In this document: piece after piece, positions 31,251-41,786 of the stretch
Position numbering within the stretch: position 1 is the first letter of the stretch
How the letters are laid out: each line of letters begins with the position of its first letter
Origin: Podocnemis expansa
Taxonomy: Eukaryota > Chordata > Testudines > Podocnemididae
Direction: 5' to 3'
DNA: 64,000 nt
Assembly: GCA_007922195.1 (NCBI GenBank)
Contig: ML682125.1
Coordinates: 875,828-939,827, forward strand
Made by a program: the position numbers and the translations under genes
The notes under the pieces: model-generated
What the model was told of the DNA's origin: nothing
Databases searched by the model: none
Seen by the model: the letters and a program-made list of their open reading frames with translations, nothing else

Positions 31251-32345
31251 TCTGAAGTTCCTATTGCCTCACTCGCTGATCATATCGCAATTTGTTCCTT
31301 TGATTCTGTTGGCCAGAAGCTTGTGTTGCTATCCGATATGCCTCCTTCAGTTGGTCTTTTAGGTGAGCCACATACTCCAAATATGTTTCAGGGAGTGCCC
31401 CATCGGAAGACACTCCAAAACAGAGGTCAACTGGCAGCCGTGCCTCTCGACCAAACATCAACATGTATGGTGTGTAGCCAGTTGCCTCATGCCGAGTGCA
31501 GTTATAGGCATGTACCAAATGCTCCACGTGCTGGCTCCAGGATTTCTTCTGGTGAGGCTCTAGGGTTCCCAGCATGTTGAGCAGCGTACGGTTGAATCGT
31601 TCAGGCAGTGGGTCCCCTTGTGGATGATAAGGGGTGGTGTGTGATTTTTTTGATCCTCATGATTGTACAAAGTTCTTTTATTAATCGACTCTCGAAATCC
31701 CGTCCCTGGTCTGAGTGTTGTCTTGCAGGCAACCCATAGTGAACAAAGAACTTGTCCCACAGGATCTTGGCAACTGTGGAAGCTTTTTGATTTTTTGTTG
31801 GATAAGCCTGAGCATAACGAGTAAAATGGTCGGTTACCACCAGGCTATTTGCCATACCCCGGCGATCAGGCTCTAATGACAGAAAGTCCAGACAGACAAG
31901 CTCCATGGGTGCTGAACTTGTGATATTGATAAGAGGGGCTGTCTTCTTTGGCAAAGTCTTTCGTCGGATTCATTGGGTACAAATGTGTACATGGTGGGCA
32001 ATGTCATGCCCCATTCGGGGCCAGTAGAACCTCGCCTTAACTAAGGCCTCTAATCGTTCTACTCCCAGGTGACCCATTCGATCATGGCAGGCCTCCAATA
32101 CACCTTGCCGATACTTTTGTGGTAGTACCAACTGCTTTGGGTGAGGTCTCAGGGAATGCTTCTTCCCTCGATAAAGTTGCCCACCTTGGACCAATAAGCG
32201 ATCCCATTCCTTCAGCAAAAGGACCTCCTCTGGATCGAATACTCTTGGGATCCTTTCCCCTTTCCAATCCATAAAGGACATCCTTCATTCGTGGATCAGC
32301 CCTCTGGGCATGTTCCACCTCCCGATCCTTTAGTCTGGGCAATTG
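31251..32345 (-). pseudogene. Gypsy D integrase
   Basis: The zinc-binding part (HDRMGHLGVERLEALVKARF) is followed by HICTQ and a TGA stop near 31968. The core then has CLDFLSLEPD, TDHFTRYAQAYPT and QHSDQGRDF (first two catalytic Asp). The frame changes at a 7-base T run (about 31641-31647). The third catalytic residue (PERFN context) lies in the next frame, which continues with LGTLEPHQKKSWSQHV and GYTPYMLMFGREARLP. So one frameshift and at least one stop separate the catalytic residues. Confidence 0.8.
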
Positions 32346-32377
32346 AGGATCCTGTACTCTACTAAAACTTGAGTAGG

Positions 32378-34060
32378 CTATGGGAATGTCTTGTGGGGGT
32401 GCCCCCCCAAGCAGTCAGTTGCTCGTTCCCCATTGGCCATGGAGTGTTCCTCCACAACAGATACTCGTTGGCATAAAGCTCTCAGTTCAGGGGTACCTAC
32501 ATTCGTCCAGTTATTTGGTGACAAGTCTTTAATGTGAGGCTGATGAGACAAGGCATCTGCATCTATGTTTGTTCGACCCGGACGATACTGAAGGGTGAAA
32601 TCATAAGCAGAGAGTGCCACTAACCACCGATGTCCTGCTACAGATAATTTTGCTGTTGTCTTGATATATGTCAGAGGGTTATTATCAGTCTTTACAATAA
32701 CCTTTGCTCCATACAGGTAATCATGAAACCTCTCTGTCACAGCCCATTTTAACGCCAGGAACTCCACTTGATGAGCAGGGTAGTTTCTCTCTGATGGTGT
32801 GAGGCCTCGACTTGCAAAAGCTACGGGTCGAAGTTTGCCGTCACGCTCTTGATAAAGGACAGCTCCTAAACCAGTGTAGCTTGCATCAACATGGAGCTCA
32901 TATGGCTGAGTGGGGTCAACATACACCAAAACAGGTGCTTGAGTAAGCTGTTGAATGATGTTATGGAAAGCTGCTTCACATTGAGAAGTCCAGCGCTTTC
33001 CAAACGGTGTGCTCACATTGAAGTATTTATGCCGGGGTGGTCTGCCCTTTTTCTTATTTGTGGGAGGGTATCCCTTTGTGAGTGCTGTGAGGGCATGCAC
33101 AATATGGGAATAATTTTTTATGAACCTGCAATAATAGCCACAGAATCCCAGAAATGATTGTAATTCCTTGAGAGTCGTAGGCCTTGGCCAGGTGGTAACC
33201 ACCTTTACCTTCTCTGGGTCTGTCACTATACCATCTGCAGATACAATGTGTCCTACATATCGCACAGATTTCTGGCAGAAGATGCACTTGTCTAAGGATA
33301 ACTTAAGACCAGCCTCTTCCAACCGATCCAGGACCTTGCACAGCCGAGTTTCATGTTCTTCTAAAGTGCGCCCAAAAACCACAATGTCATCCAGATACAC
33401 CAGGCACTCTAACAGGTGCATATCCCCTACAACCTGTTCCATGAGTCGCTGAAATGTGGCTGGAGCCCCAGATACTCCTTGTGGCATACAATTAAACTGG
33501 TAAAATCCCAAGGGGCAGATGAACGCTGTCTTCTCCCGGTCCTCTGGTGCCATGGGTACTTGATAGTATCCACTGCAGAGATCAAGTACAGAGAACCAGC
33601 GACTGCCATTCAGGCTATCCAAAGCATCATCCATCTGGGGCATTGTGTATTGGTCAGGAATTGTTCGCCTGTTCAGGGTGCGATAATCAACACACATGCG
33701 CACCTTGCCACTTTTCTTTCGTACCACAACAATTGGCGATGCATAAGGGCTTCTGGATTCCTCAATGATACCTGCTTGGGCCAGTTCCTGTAGGTGCTGC
33801 CTCACATCTTCAGTATCTGCAGGGGCTAGTCGTCTTGATCTCTCTTGAAAAGGCCGATCATCTTGCATTCGGATATGGTGTTCCACACCCTGAGCACACC
33901 CAACATCCCATTCATGCATAGAGAAAACAGCCTTCCTCTTGACTAACTCCTCACACAGCCGGTCCTTCCACTTGGCAGGAATGGGGGAATCCCCAAACTG
34001 GAAACTATCCTTCCCAAAAGGCTTAGCCTTGGTCTCCTCTTGGGATGCAGGGTGCCCCAC
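32378..34060 (-). pseudogene. Gypsy D reverse transcriptase and RNase H (long open part)
   Basis: 560 codons are open. RT has VRKKSGKVRMCVDYRTLN, VLDLCSGYYQVPM, CMPQGVSGAPATFQ and catalytic LVYLDDIVVFG. RNase H has ELHVDASYTGLGAVLYQE, HQVEFLALKWAV, VKTDNNPLTY and TNIDADALS. All main catalytic acids are present. It is in frame with the protease upstream but separated from it by two stops (near 34139 and 34065), and with the start of integrase downstream. RT copies the RNA; RNase H removes it. Confidence 0.88.
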
Positions 34061-34138
34061 TCACTGGTATGCAGCTTTACATAAAGCATGCATTGGTAGC
34101 TCCTGCAGATAGTTATTCCCCGCCATCTCTTGACACTT

Positions 34139-34561
34139 CTATGCTAATCTTTGAAACAGGTTTGCATTTGTCCCTAGGATTAAAGGTGCATATTCTCTTC
34201 CCTTTGGATCTGGGCAGATCAGTGCCAATGTTTCTATTTCCTGGGTTGTCCCAGCAACATCCTTTGGAAATTGGACCTTTAACAGGATATACCCCAGATA
34301 GGGGCAGGAGTCACCACCAATTCCCCAGACTGTCAAACCAGACAGGGAATGCAGGGGCAAATGCTGCAGGTGTCCTCGATAGTAAGATTCATAAAGTATG
34401 GTGACCTGTGATCCACTATCCAGCAATGCCTCACACAAACGTCCCTCTATACGGATGGGCACGACAGCTTGGGGCCCTATTAGCCCATCAGGGTAACCCT
34501 GATCTGTGTCCTTTTTGGGGGAGCCTTGGAATTTCAGGGCCTTGGATCGCTCCTTCTCCAA
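34139..34561 (-). pseudogene. Gypsy D aspartic protease
   Basis: Shows EALLDSGSQVTIL, the retropepsin active site with LDSG, and later LILGTNA, matching the flap and the ILG segment. It overlaps the gag end by 28 nt in a different frame, which would fit -1 frameshifting between gag and pol. No slippery heptamer is established. A stop at 34139 separates it from RT. Confidence 0.8.
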
Positions 34562-35913
34562 GCCCCGTTGGCGTTTCCCTGAAACCTCCTATGGATTTCC
34601 TGCAGTCTCCGAGATACCCTTGCATGGTTTGTCCTGTTCTGGCACTCCAATGCATAGTGTCCATCTCTCCCACAGTTATAACAGAACCCCTTTTTGGGGC
34701 TATCACCCCTCTGGTTATTTTTAGTTGTTTCAGATAGTGCAGCATAAGCCTTCAGCATGGCCACTTCTTGGGTCAAATATCTCAGGGCTGCTGCTACTGA
34801 TGGGGCATCCTCTGTTACTCCATGCACTGTGGTCGTGTAACTCCCTACCTTCCTTGGCAGTGCCACGGTATCTGCCTGCATAAATCGCTCCTCTTCTTCA
34901 CGTATCTCTCGAATGAGATTGTGGAATGGAGGTGGGTTTTGGATCCGCTCCCTCAGCTGTAATCGCCACAGCATCAACCCATCTTGTCGGGTTCCCCGAA
35001 GGATCTGATCTAACCTAGCAGAATCAATGTGCTTAGTGGGAATTCCTCCCTTCTGCACTACCTGCTGCAGTAAATCCTCCAGCCTCCTGATGAAATCTGA
35101 CAACCTCTCATGAGACCCTTGATAGGTGTGACGAAACCGATAATACAGGTCTTCGCTGCTATCCGTTGTGCCGTAGACACTCTCAAGAGCAGTTAAATAG
35201 TCATGCACTGTGGCAGCTGGTTGGGAGTCTTTCAGGGTTCGGACACTCCGCATAGCAGGTCCTCTCAGACTCTCAAGCACCCGTTTCCGCTTTTCAGCAT
35301 CGGAGCATTGCCAGTCTTGGACAAGGGGCACCGAAATTTCCCTCCAAGTCTCATAATCATCTTCCCCTGAGGGTACAGGTATGACTCCAGAGAAACAAGG
35401 TAACCGCTTGTATGGTGCATTTTCAGATACTGGCTTCAACACATCTCTGAGGGCATTCCCCAACTCTTTTGCCCACTCCACTGGGTTGGGTGCTGCAGGT
35501 GTTGGAGTCCCTCCTAATGCCAATATTAATTCCTCTCATGTTTGCTTCTCATTTGCCATCAGACTCTGTAGCTTCTGAGCTAATGAGTCCACCTCCAGTA
35601 ACAAAGGTGCGCTAGCAGAGGACTGTCTTGGCCCCAGAATTGTCCAGGGGGTACCTCCCACTTGCACTTCTTTGGGTACTTTATCAGGATCTGCTTCTTT
35701 GGAATGAGTACATAGTGCTATCATGCCCTTCAATTCACGACTGTAAATACGAGTGTGGACCTTCACTCTCCCCAGTATTCCTACTGCATCTAGGCTCTCC
35801 TCAATTTCATTGGGTCCCATCTCTTCTGGGAACCCAGCCACCAGCACAGCCTGGGCTACTGAGATCTGCGCCCCTCGGCAAAGGTCTTCTAGTAATTCTC
35901 TCTCCATTCCCAT
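34534..35913 (-). pseudogene. Gypsy D Gag, PNMA-like, with zinc knuckle
   Basis: The ATG at 35913 opens a frame with one in-frame TGA at about 35538-35536, probably from CGA. N-terminal part: MGMERELLEDLCRGAQIS, then VAGFPEEMGPNEIEESLDAV and GGTPWTILGPRQ. This matches the RRM-like N domain of vertebrate PNMA proteins. The capsid part follows: LPCFSGVIPVPSGEDDYETW, EKRKRVLESLRGPAMRSVRT, SERLSDFIRRLEDLLQ-type helices, and a CCHC knuckle CYNCGRDGHYALEC. Vertebrate PNMA genes are known descendants of Ty3/gypsy gag, and this element retains that whole architecture beside its own pol. Apart from the single stop it is close to intact. Confidence 0.82.
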
Positions 35914-35999
35914 TTTCTTTTTTCTTTCAGCAGGTGATCTCTTTTCACTGTGAAGGAGCACCCAGAGTGTGTGACATAGAGGTTTGTGTCTGCAAGAGT

Positions 36000-36019
36000 T
36001 CCCCGTACGGGCCACCAAG
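36000..36019 (-). promoter_or_regulatory. Primer-binding-site position of gypsy D
   Basis: On the minus strand, three bases after the LTR end, the sequence reads TGGTGGCCCGTACGGGGAA. It starts TGG as tRNA primer sites do. The tRNA is not assigned. Confidence 0.5.
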
Positions 36020-36691
36020 TGTAACACCCACGTAACCAGACTGAGTCTACCTTGCAGGCAGCTCTGACCGGAGAAAGGGTATGCACGGGAACACAGCAAG
36101 GAGAGCCCATTTGCCCCCAGGGGCACCTGTTCCAAACCCCCAGAGTGACCATACAGACACTGGGATAGCACAGGGATTATGGGAACAGGGAAGGTTTATT
36201 TACAGAGGTGCAAAGGGGAAACCAACAGGGGAGATGGGGCAGCAGTAACACAGAGTAAACAGCTAACACAGGGCCCTGCAAGGCCCAACAATGCAGCAGG
36301 CTGGAGGCAGACGTGAGCTCTGCTTCTGCACCATGAGTTCAGGAGTCCCAGCACAGTTCCAGTCCAGAGTTCAGTCTAGCAACTCCTAGTCTTCGGTGCC
36401 AGCACTTTCCCGGCAAAAGAAAACCCTCTGATGCCTCTTCTGCCGCTCTCTGCGAACCCAGAGCGACACCCTCCCCACTTAACTAACTACAACCTTCCCC
36501 CTGAGTCCAGGTGCTGTACTCACGGCCCCACAGCTCCAGACGGCCAGTCACTGGATGCTGCTCTGTCCTTGGGTGACTCTCCCCAGCACAGTGTCCTTCT
36601 GTGGGTGCTGGCCTGGCATCCCAGTTTCAGGTGCTCTGTCTTCCCTGGCTTCAGGCAGGGCCTCTCTCCCTTTTCTCCTTCCCAGGCCTCC
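36020..36691 (-). repeat. Gypsy D 5' LTR, truncated
   Basis: Matches 29508-30190. AATAAA lies at 36200-36195 on the minus strand. Homology stops at CCCAGGCCTCC (36681-36691). The outer part of the LTR is missing, and SCAN-like gag sequence begins at once. Confidence 0.8.
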
Positions 36692-37794
36692 TCCACAGGT
36701 TCCCCCTTCCGGCCCCCTTCCCCCTTCAGACCTAGCCCATGCCCCGACTGGCTGGCCACAAACTCATCAGCCAGCCTGCCAGCACTGCGTAGGTCCTTGG
36801 GTTTCCGGCTCATCAGCCACAGCCTCAGGTCGGCGGGACAAATATTATATAACTGCTCCAGGCCCAGCAGTTCCCCCACTTCTTCCCTGGTTGCATTCCC
36901 AGCCAAGCCAGTCCATTTCCAGAGGTACTCCTTTATCAATGTGCTGGTTTCCAGGTAGGTCACCCCTGGCTCTTTCTGCAAAGATCATAGTTTCTCCTGG
37001 CACGCCTCAGGGGTCAGCTGAAACTTTAGCAGCAGCGCTTGCTTGAACTGCTCATAATCTCCAGTTTCCGCTCCCTCCATCTGACCGAGTACCTCCATCA
37101 CTTTTGGACCCAGAAGAGGGGTCAGATACCACAGCCGGTCTGCGAGATTCACCTGATGTACATTACAGGTTTTCTCAGAGATGGTGAGGTAGGTATCACT
37201 GCCCTCTCCCTCCTCAAAGGGACCCATCAACTTAGTACTTTGGAGTCCAGAAGGAAGGGGCTCTTGGACTCTGCCCTCACTGTTCATTGGGGGCCCCTCC
37301 GGGCTCCTAAGTCTGGCCAGCTCCAGCTCATGTTGTCTCTCTCTCTCTCTCTGTTATCTCCAGCTGTTTCTTTTCTAACTCAAATTGGCGTTGTCTTGCT
37401 TTATCCTATAGCTCCTGTAGTATCAGCTCCAGTTCCAGCCGCCTTATTTCTGGGCAGGAACTGAACTGTGAGCGCCCCCTAGGGACTGGGGACTGCTGCC
37501 GAGAAGGCCCCGGGCTGCAGCTCCCAGCTCCTCTGGGCACCTCCTCTGGGGCAGGCTGGCGTCGCCTGCGCCCCTCTCTGGCTGGGGTTTGTTGCTGGGG
37601 CAGTTCAGGGCTGCTACTGCTGCTACTTCCGAGCTCCCTGGAGGCTCCCACCACTGAGGGGGGTCTCTCTCTCTGCCCCCATCGCTCTCTTCCAGCTGGG
37701 CAATGAGCTGCCCCTTGGTGAGCCTGCTGACTTTTAATCCTCGAGACTTACTAATGTTCACTAGTTCTTGTTTTAACAGCCACTTGTAATCCAT
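36692..37794 (-). pseudogene. SCAN-like Gag of a second gypsy element (E, Gmr1-like)
   Basis: The ATG at 37794 starts MDYKWLLKQELVNISKSRGLK, a SAP-like N-terminal segment. A low-complexity Arg/Pro region and a Glu/Leu helix (about 37455-37300) interrupted by a CT repeat follow, then the capsid C-domain-like part: DRLWYLTPLLGPKVMEV, YEQFKQALLLKFQLTPEA, a TGA near 36984, TYLETSTLIKEYLWKW, LLGLEQLYNICPADLRLWL. The last two blocks resemble the SCAN dimerisation domain, which is known to derive from Gmr1-like gypsy Gag. Two or more stops and a frameshift kill it. It is cut at 36691 by the junction with gypsy D, and no pol of this element is visible. Confidence 0.75.
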
Positions 37795-38269
37795 GTTGTA
37801 CTGTTATCACCAGCAATATGTGAGACCAACGTCTCTCTCGGAGAATCCAGCTCAGAGGATCAGGTTTCACCAAGCACACCTGGGGGTCCCCTCCGGACTG
37901 AGTCCACTTCCCCCATCGTCCAATCAGGTGCAGGACATTTGCATGTTCACTGCTCTCTCCGTCAGTCTCGCAACAGTGGGCCTCCGATTGGCTGCCTCCC
38001 TGCCTCCCAATTCAAATCCAGGGCACGGATCCTTCCAGGGACTGTCCAGACCACCCTGGAGGAAACCCCTCTCTTGGTCAGGGATGCAGGTCTTTGAACA
38101 ACACCCCAGCTGTCTCTGGGCTGGGCGGCTTCAACAACTGAGCCCCAGGAGCCTGCTGATCCACAAAGCTCCTTGTGTCTGTTCAGACACACACTGTCCT
38201 TCAGAAAGGACCACCGTTACCCCTTCCTGCTGCCCCCTCTTGCCAGCACTGCACTGAATAGTCAGTCAC
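37795..38269 (-). other. Leader region of gypsy E, tentative
   Basis: Lies between the SCAN-like gag ATG and the LTR-like repeat. On the minus strand TTGGTCTCACATATTGC occurs just upstream of the ATG and may be a primer site. If so, the LTR would extend down to about 37833. Short open frames here are not supported. Confidence 0.35.
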
Positions 38270-38860
38270 TGTGGGGTATCACTGTAGCACATCCCACTGC
38301 TGCCACCAAGATGTCATGGAGAACCCAGAAAAGCCTCTTGGATCCCCTCTCTTCACAGCCCACCAGGACTCTGCTACGGTGGAGCCTTCTCCCGTCCCAA
38401 CATGTGGGTCTCCACGCTGCCTGTAGCCAGCTCCCAAATCCAGGCCCAGAGGGTCCAATCCTTGCTCTGTCTGGTCTCCTTTGGGGGGGTTCCTCCCTCC
38501 ACGAGGGTCCCAGCCATCCCAATCCGCAGTGACACTCAGCCAGTGTAGCAGTCAGAGGGTTTATTAGCAATCCACTTTGCACAGCAGCTAGGACAGTTGG
38601 CTCTCAGATCAACCAGGAGGGCTGACAGTAAACCCCCAGGACGTGCCCCGGAGGTCCTGCCCCTCTGACCTCCATCTTCCTTCTTTTCCTCTCTCCCCTT
38701 TGTTCTCCTCTCCATCCAGCTGCCCTGCCCCTGGTCTAAACCGGCCACAACCTGTCACCCCCAGGGGGTCCAGGTACGGTTGCACTAAAGCCTCTTCCCC
38801 CCTAGTTGTACCTATAGTTATCACACCCCTGTGTCCCATCACCAGAATACCATCACCAAA
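38270..38860 (-). repeat. LTR-like repeat, probable 5' LTR of gypsy E
   Basis: Colinear with 676-1290. The minus-strand AATAAA lies at 38565-38560. One possible unit is TGTGGGG (38270) to TATCACA (38825), but similarity to the other copy continues a little beyond. Its position upstream of the SCAN-like gag suggests it belongs to element E. Confidence 0.5.
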
Positions 38861-39082
38861 GAACAGGAACAGAAAAGAAGAAACACAGTAACCCAAGAGG
38901 TTTTCTTACTTCATCACACATCTTACTTGTAACGTTTGGTAGCTTAATTGCTTAAGTAGGCCCAGCACAGCTTGAAGTTCAGAGCTTTCACCCTGCCCAG
39001 AACTGCCTCCCCAACCCAGAAGAGATGGGGAAAGCAGGGTCTCGCTGACCCTGGCTCCACCACACCCAGTCAGCCATGGGTA

Positions 39083-39368
39083 GGGTTACCAGATACCAAA
39101 GCATGAAAAGGAGGACAGGGAAGTACAAAAAGGAGGACATTGGAGGACACAAGGAGAAAATGTAGTATTAATGTAACATTCTTCTGTTTTTAGGGGGCCC
39201 TGGAGCACTTCTCCCTGAAAATAGGGTGTTCCAGGGCATTTCAGCATACTTTAACCCCTGTAAGTAAAAAGCCAGACAAAACCATGTATTTTTAAAACGT
39301 CTGCTGGACGGAGGACATGAAGTTAAAAAGGAGGACATGTCCTCCTTTTGCCTGACATCTGGTAACCC
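39083..39368. mobile_element. MITE with perfect inverted ends and TA target (Tc1/mariner type)
   Basis: 286 bp. Ends GGGTTACCAGAT and ATCTGGTAACCC are perfect inverted copies, flanked by TA on both sides (39081-39082, 39369-39370). A TA target is typical of Tc1/mariner elements. No coding capacity; a GAGGACAT motif recurs inside. Confidence 0.75.
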
Positions 39369-39552
39369 TAGCTTTGGGGAGGTTTCTGCTCGCAGGGCAC
39401 ACACTGGGAAGTGGGCAGAGCACTGTGGGAATGCAGGAGACAGCAGGATGCAGCACGGTGAAGGAGGAGAGACACCTAGTAGCTGAGTTCCAAAGGGGCA
39501 GCTGTGGTAGTCTAGTTCAGCGAAACAAGCAAGGAGTCCTGGGGACTTTTAA

Positions 39553-39775
39553 GCTATGTCTACCCCTCAAATCTTAGTTTGGACTTGGTTAGTCCAAATT
39601 AAGTAGTTCAAAGTTAGTTCAAGCTACCCATGGTTTTTGAGTTTGAACTCACTTTTACTTTGAACTAGCCAGGCTTTTTTTTAGTTCAAACTTACTAACC
39701 AGCCAAAATGACTAGTTGGAACTACATAAAGCCTAATGTAGGCAGGGCTCAAATCAGTTCAAATTAAGGCTCCTT
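39553..39775. repeat. MITE, truncated copy of the 47659 family
   Basis: The left end GCTATGTCTAC follows CTTTTAA. The body is rich in AGTTCAAA/TTTGAACT motifs, as in 47659-48009. The right inverted end is missing. The sequence left of it (39505-39552) also matches that left of the other copy. Confidence 0.55.
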
Positions 39776-40916
39776 AAATAAATAATCAACTTGTGTGGCT
39801 CTTGAGTTCCATAAGTTTGGCCATCCCTGAAAGCCATAAGCTAAGCGCAGTTTGTCAGCACCACCACTTCCAAACATCCTGTCGACATTCCACAGCTTCC
39901 CAAGGGTTAAAGTATAATTTGCTGGGCCCTGGAACCCTCCTAAATTTCTAGGCCCCCTTCCCACAGATCCAGGCCCCCTTCATCCACCCCAGCTACTTCT
40001 CCCCACACGCCTGCCCCGTCGCCCCAGCTACTGCCCTGGCCTCCATCTTGCTGCTGATCCCCTGAATCCTTCTCCAACCACCTCCAAAGCCCCCTGTCTT
40101 GCTGCTGGGCCCCCAATCCTTCTCCAACCCCCTGCCGTGCCATGCCATCTATCCCTTCAGCCCCAGGCTGACCCCCTCCCCCGTGCCCTTCCGCCCTGGG
40201 CCAGCTCACCTGTCCCCAAAACCGCCCTCCCCCCAGTCCCCTTACCTGGCCGCCATGTAGAGTGGACCTGCCTGGTCTGAGGCTCCCACCTGGAGCCTGC
40301 TCTGACTGAGCAATCTCAGATTTAAAATCTTCCGGCCCGATGCAGATCCCTGTCCTGCTAGAATGTGCCAGAATGGCATTCTGGGGCCCACTATTTTTAG
40401 AAAATGGAGCCAGAACGCTGCCCTACTGCACCCCATGGACATGGGAACAAAAAAGTTGGTTCTGTGCAATGGGTGCAGTGGCTGACTTGTCTACTCTCCC
40501 TCTTCAGACATGCAGGTGACGCCTCCCCCGGCTGTAGGTTTACCCATTTAGGCAAGCAGACCACATTGATTTTATCCCAGAGAGAACAGTGCTAGTATTC
40601 CTTTAGGTGAGCAAAAAGCCACCTTAACAGCCAAAGGATTTAAATTCTGGGGTAACACCATGGCAGGGGGAGCAGCGCAGGGCCCGTGCTGCTCTGCTCG
40701 CAATGGGGCAATACAGGACCTGAAGAACTGCAGGGCTTGGGAAGGTCACCCTGCTCACCCCACCGCAAGGATGGACCTGCAGCTCATGTCCCCAAATGTG
40801 TGTCTCACCTGGCTTGAATGGATGCAGACAAACTAACACAAAACTGTTCCCACACCTGCAGAGGCAGGCATATAGGACCAATGGATTGGCCTAAGGACAT
40901 GAGATCACTTAATGAA
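39776..40916. other. No gene recognised
   Basis: Contains a C-rich stretch with loosely repeated CTTGCTGCTG / ATCCTTCTCCAACC units (about 39960-40150). No exon, LTR or known repeat is supported. Confidence 0.3.
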
Positions 40917-41190
40917 AACAGAATTCAAACTATAACTATAGACGCTATTCGCTAACTGAGGAGATTCGGGCTGAGGAGCTGCTGGACTCTGTGCTGAGTA
41001 AGCAGTGGTTAAGACGGTGCTGACAGGTGGTCGGGGGGGGGGCGCGTGCGTTCCAAATGGCGGGAAGGTGGCCACGTGCTCTTTGGCCGCGTGCGCCCCC
41101 ATCAGGCTCTGCAGTAGAACTCCCTGAGGCTGGGTGCAGGCACAGCCACACACCTATAGTGGAGCAGCGGGGACACTGCGCAATGAAGAA
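40917..41190 (-). mobile_element. 5'-terminal piece of a sister copy of DIRS C
   Basis: Same orientation and close match to the 5' end of element C (47095-47484, without the SINE), from AATTCAAACTATAACTATAG to the outer end CAATGAAGAAA. It abuts the 3' end of element C at about 41191, giving a head-to-tail junction. Confidence 0.7.
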
Positions 41191-41541
41191 ACAGAGGTTA
41201 CTCACCCTTTGGTGCAGTAGTCGTGGTTCTTTGAGATCTGTGTCCCCGCACTGCTCCACTATAGGTATGTGGCTGCGCCCGCACCCAGCCCTGGAGATTT
41301 CTATTGCAGAGCCTGAGGGGGGTGCACGCGGCTAGCTTCCCGCCGTTTGGAGGGTGCATGCCCCTGTCCAGCCATCCGTTCCTTTTCCACCACAGAGCAC
41401 CAATAAATAAAGAGGAGTACTCCAAAGTAGAGGGGAGGCAGGTGGGAAGTGGAGCAGTGTGGGGACATGCATCTCAAAGAACCGCAGCTATTGCACCAAA
41501 GGGTGAGTAACCTCCATTTCTTTGTCGAGCAGTGTCCCTGC
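41191..41541. repeat. Internal complementary region of DIRS C
   Basis: GGTTACTCACCCTTTGGTGC (from 41196) is inverted at about 41485-41507, and the arms extend outward on both sides. As in A and B, the second arm runs on into the complement of the element's outer 5' end (TTTGTCGAGCAGTGTCC). Confidence 0.7.
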
Positions 41542-41753
41542 TGTAATGATCTTGAGGGTTCATTAAAACGATACTACAGAATGAGTAAGGAATAGAACTT
41601 TAATCATACAGACAGGTATCCAGGTACATACCTGGGAGCAGCAATGTTAGCAATGATCTTCTCTGGGGCACGTCTTTCAATTTACACAACACTGGCCCAT
41701 GCTAGGGAGTGTCTCTGAATTCACAACCTTCTACAAGCATATCACTACACCCA
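41542..41753 (-). repeat. Probable short solo LTR inside DIRS C
   Basis: About 212 bp missing from the matching position in element A (about 17245). Ends TG...CA on either strand, with an ATTAAA signal on the minus strand. Flanks CTGC/CTAC could be a decayed duplication. The family is not recognised. Confidence 0.4.
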
Positions 41754-41786
41754 CTACTCCACTATAGGTGAGTACCAAGCAGTATT

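Larger units (their letters stand above)
29508..36691 (-). mobile_element. Ty3/gypsy retrotransposon D with PNMA-like Gag
   Basis: Minus-strand gypsy element: complete 3' LTR at 29508-30275, pol 30333-34561, gag 34534-35913, and a 5' LTR from 36020 that is cut short near 36691. Pol order is protease, RT, RNase H, integrase, the Ty3/gypsy order. No env is present. There are several CpG-type stops and at least one homopolymer frameshift. The right LTR runs directly into the SCAN-like gag of another element, so the right boundary is a rearrangement. Confidence 0.88.

Noticed and set aside
34534..34561. Programmed -1 frameshift site between gag and protease of gypsy D
   Set aside because: The frames overlap as expected, but I found no convincing slippery heptamer with downstream structure, so I do not list it as a feature.
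37340..37361. CT dinucleotide run as a regulatory site
   Set aside because: A simple microsatellite expansion inside decayed gag; no other signal.
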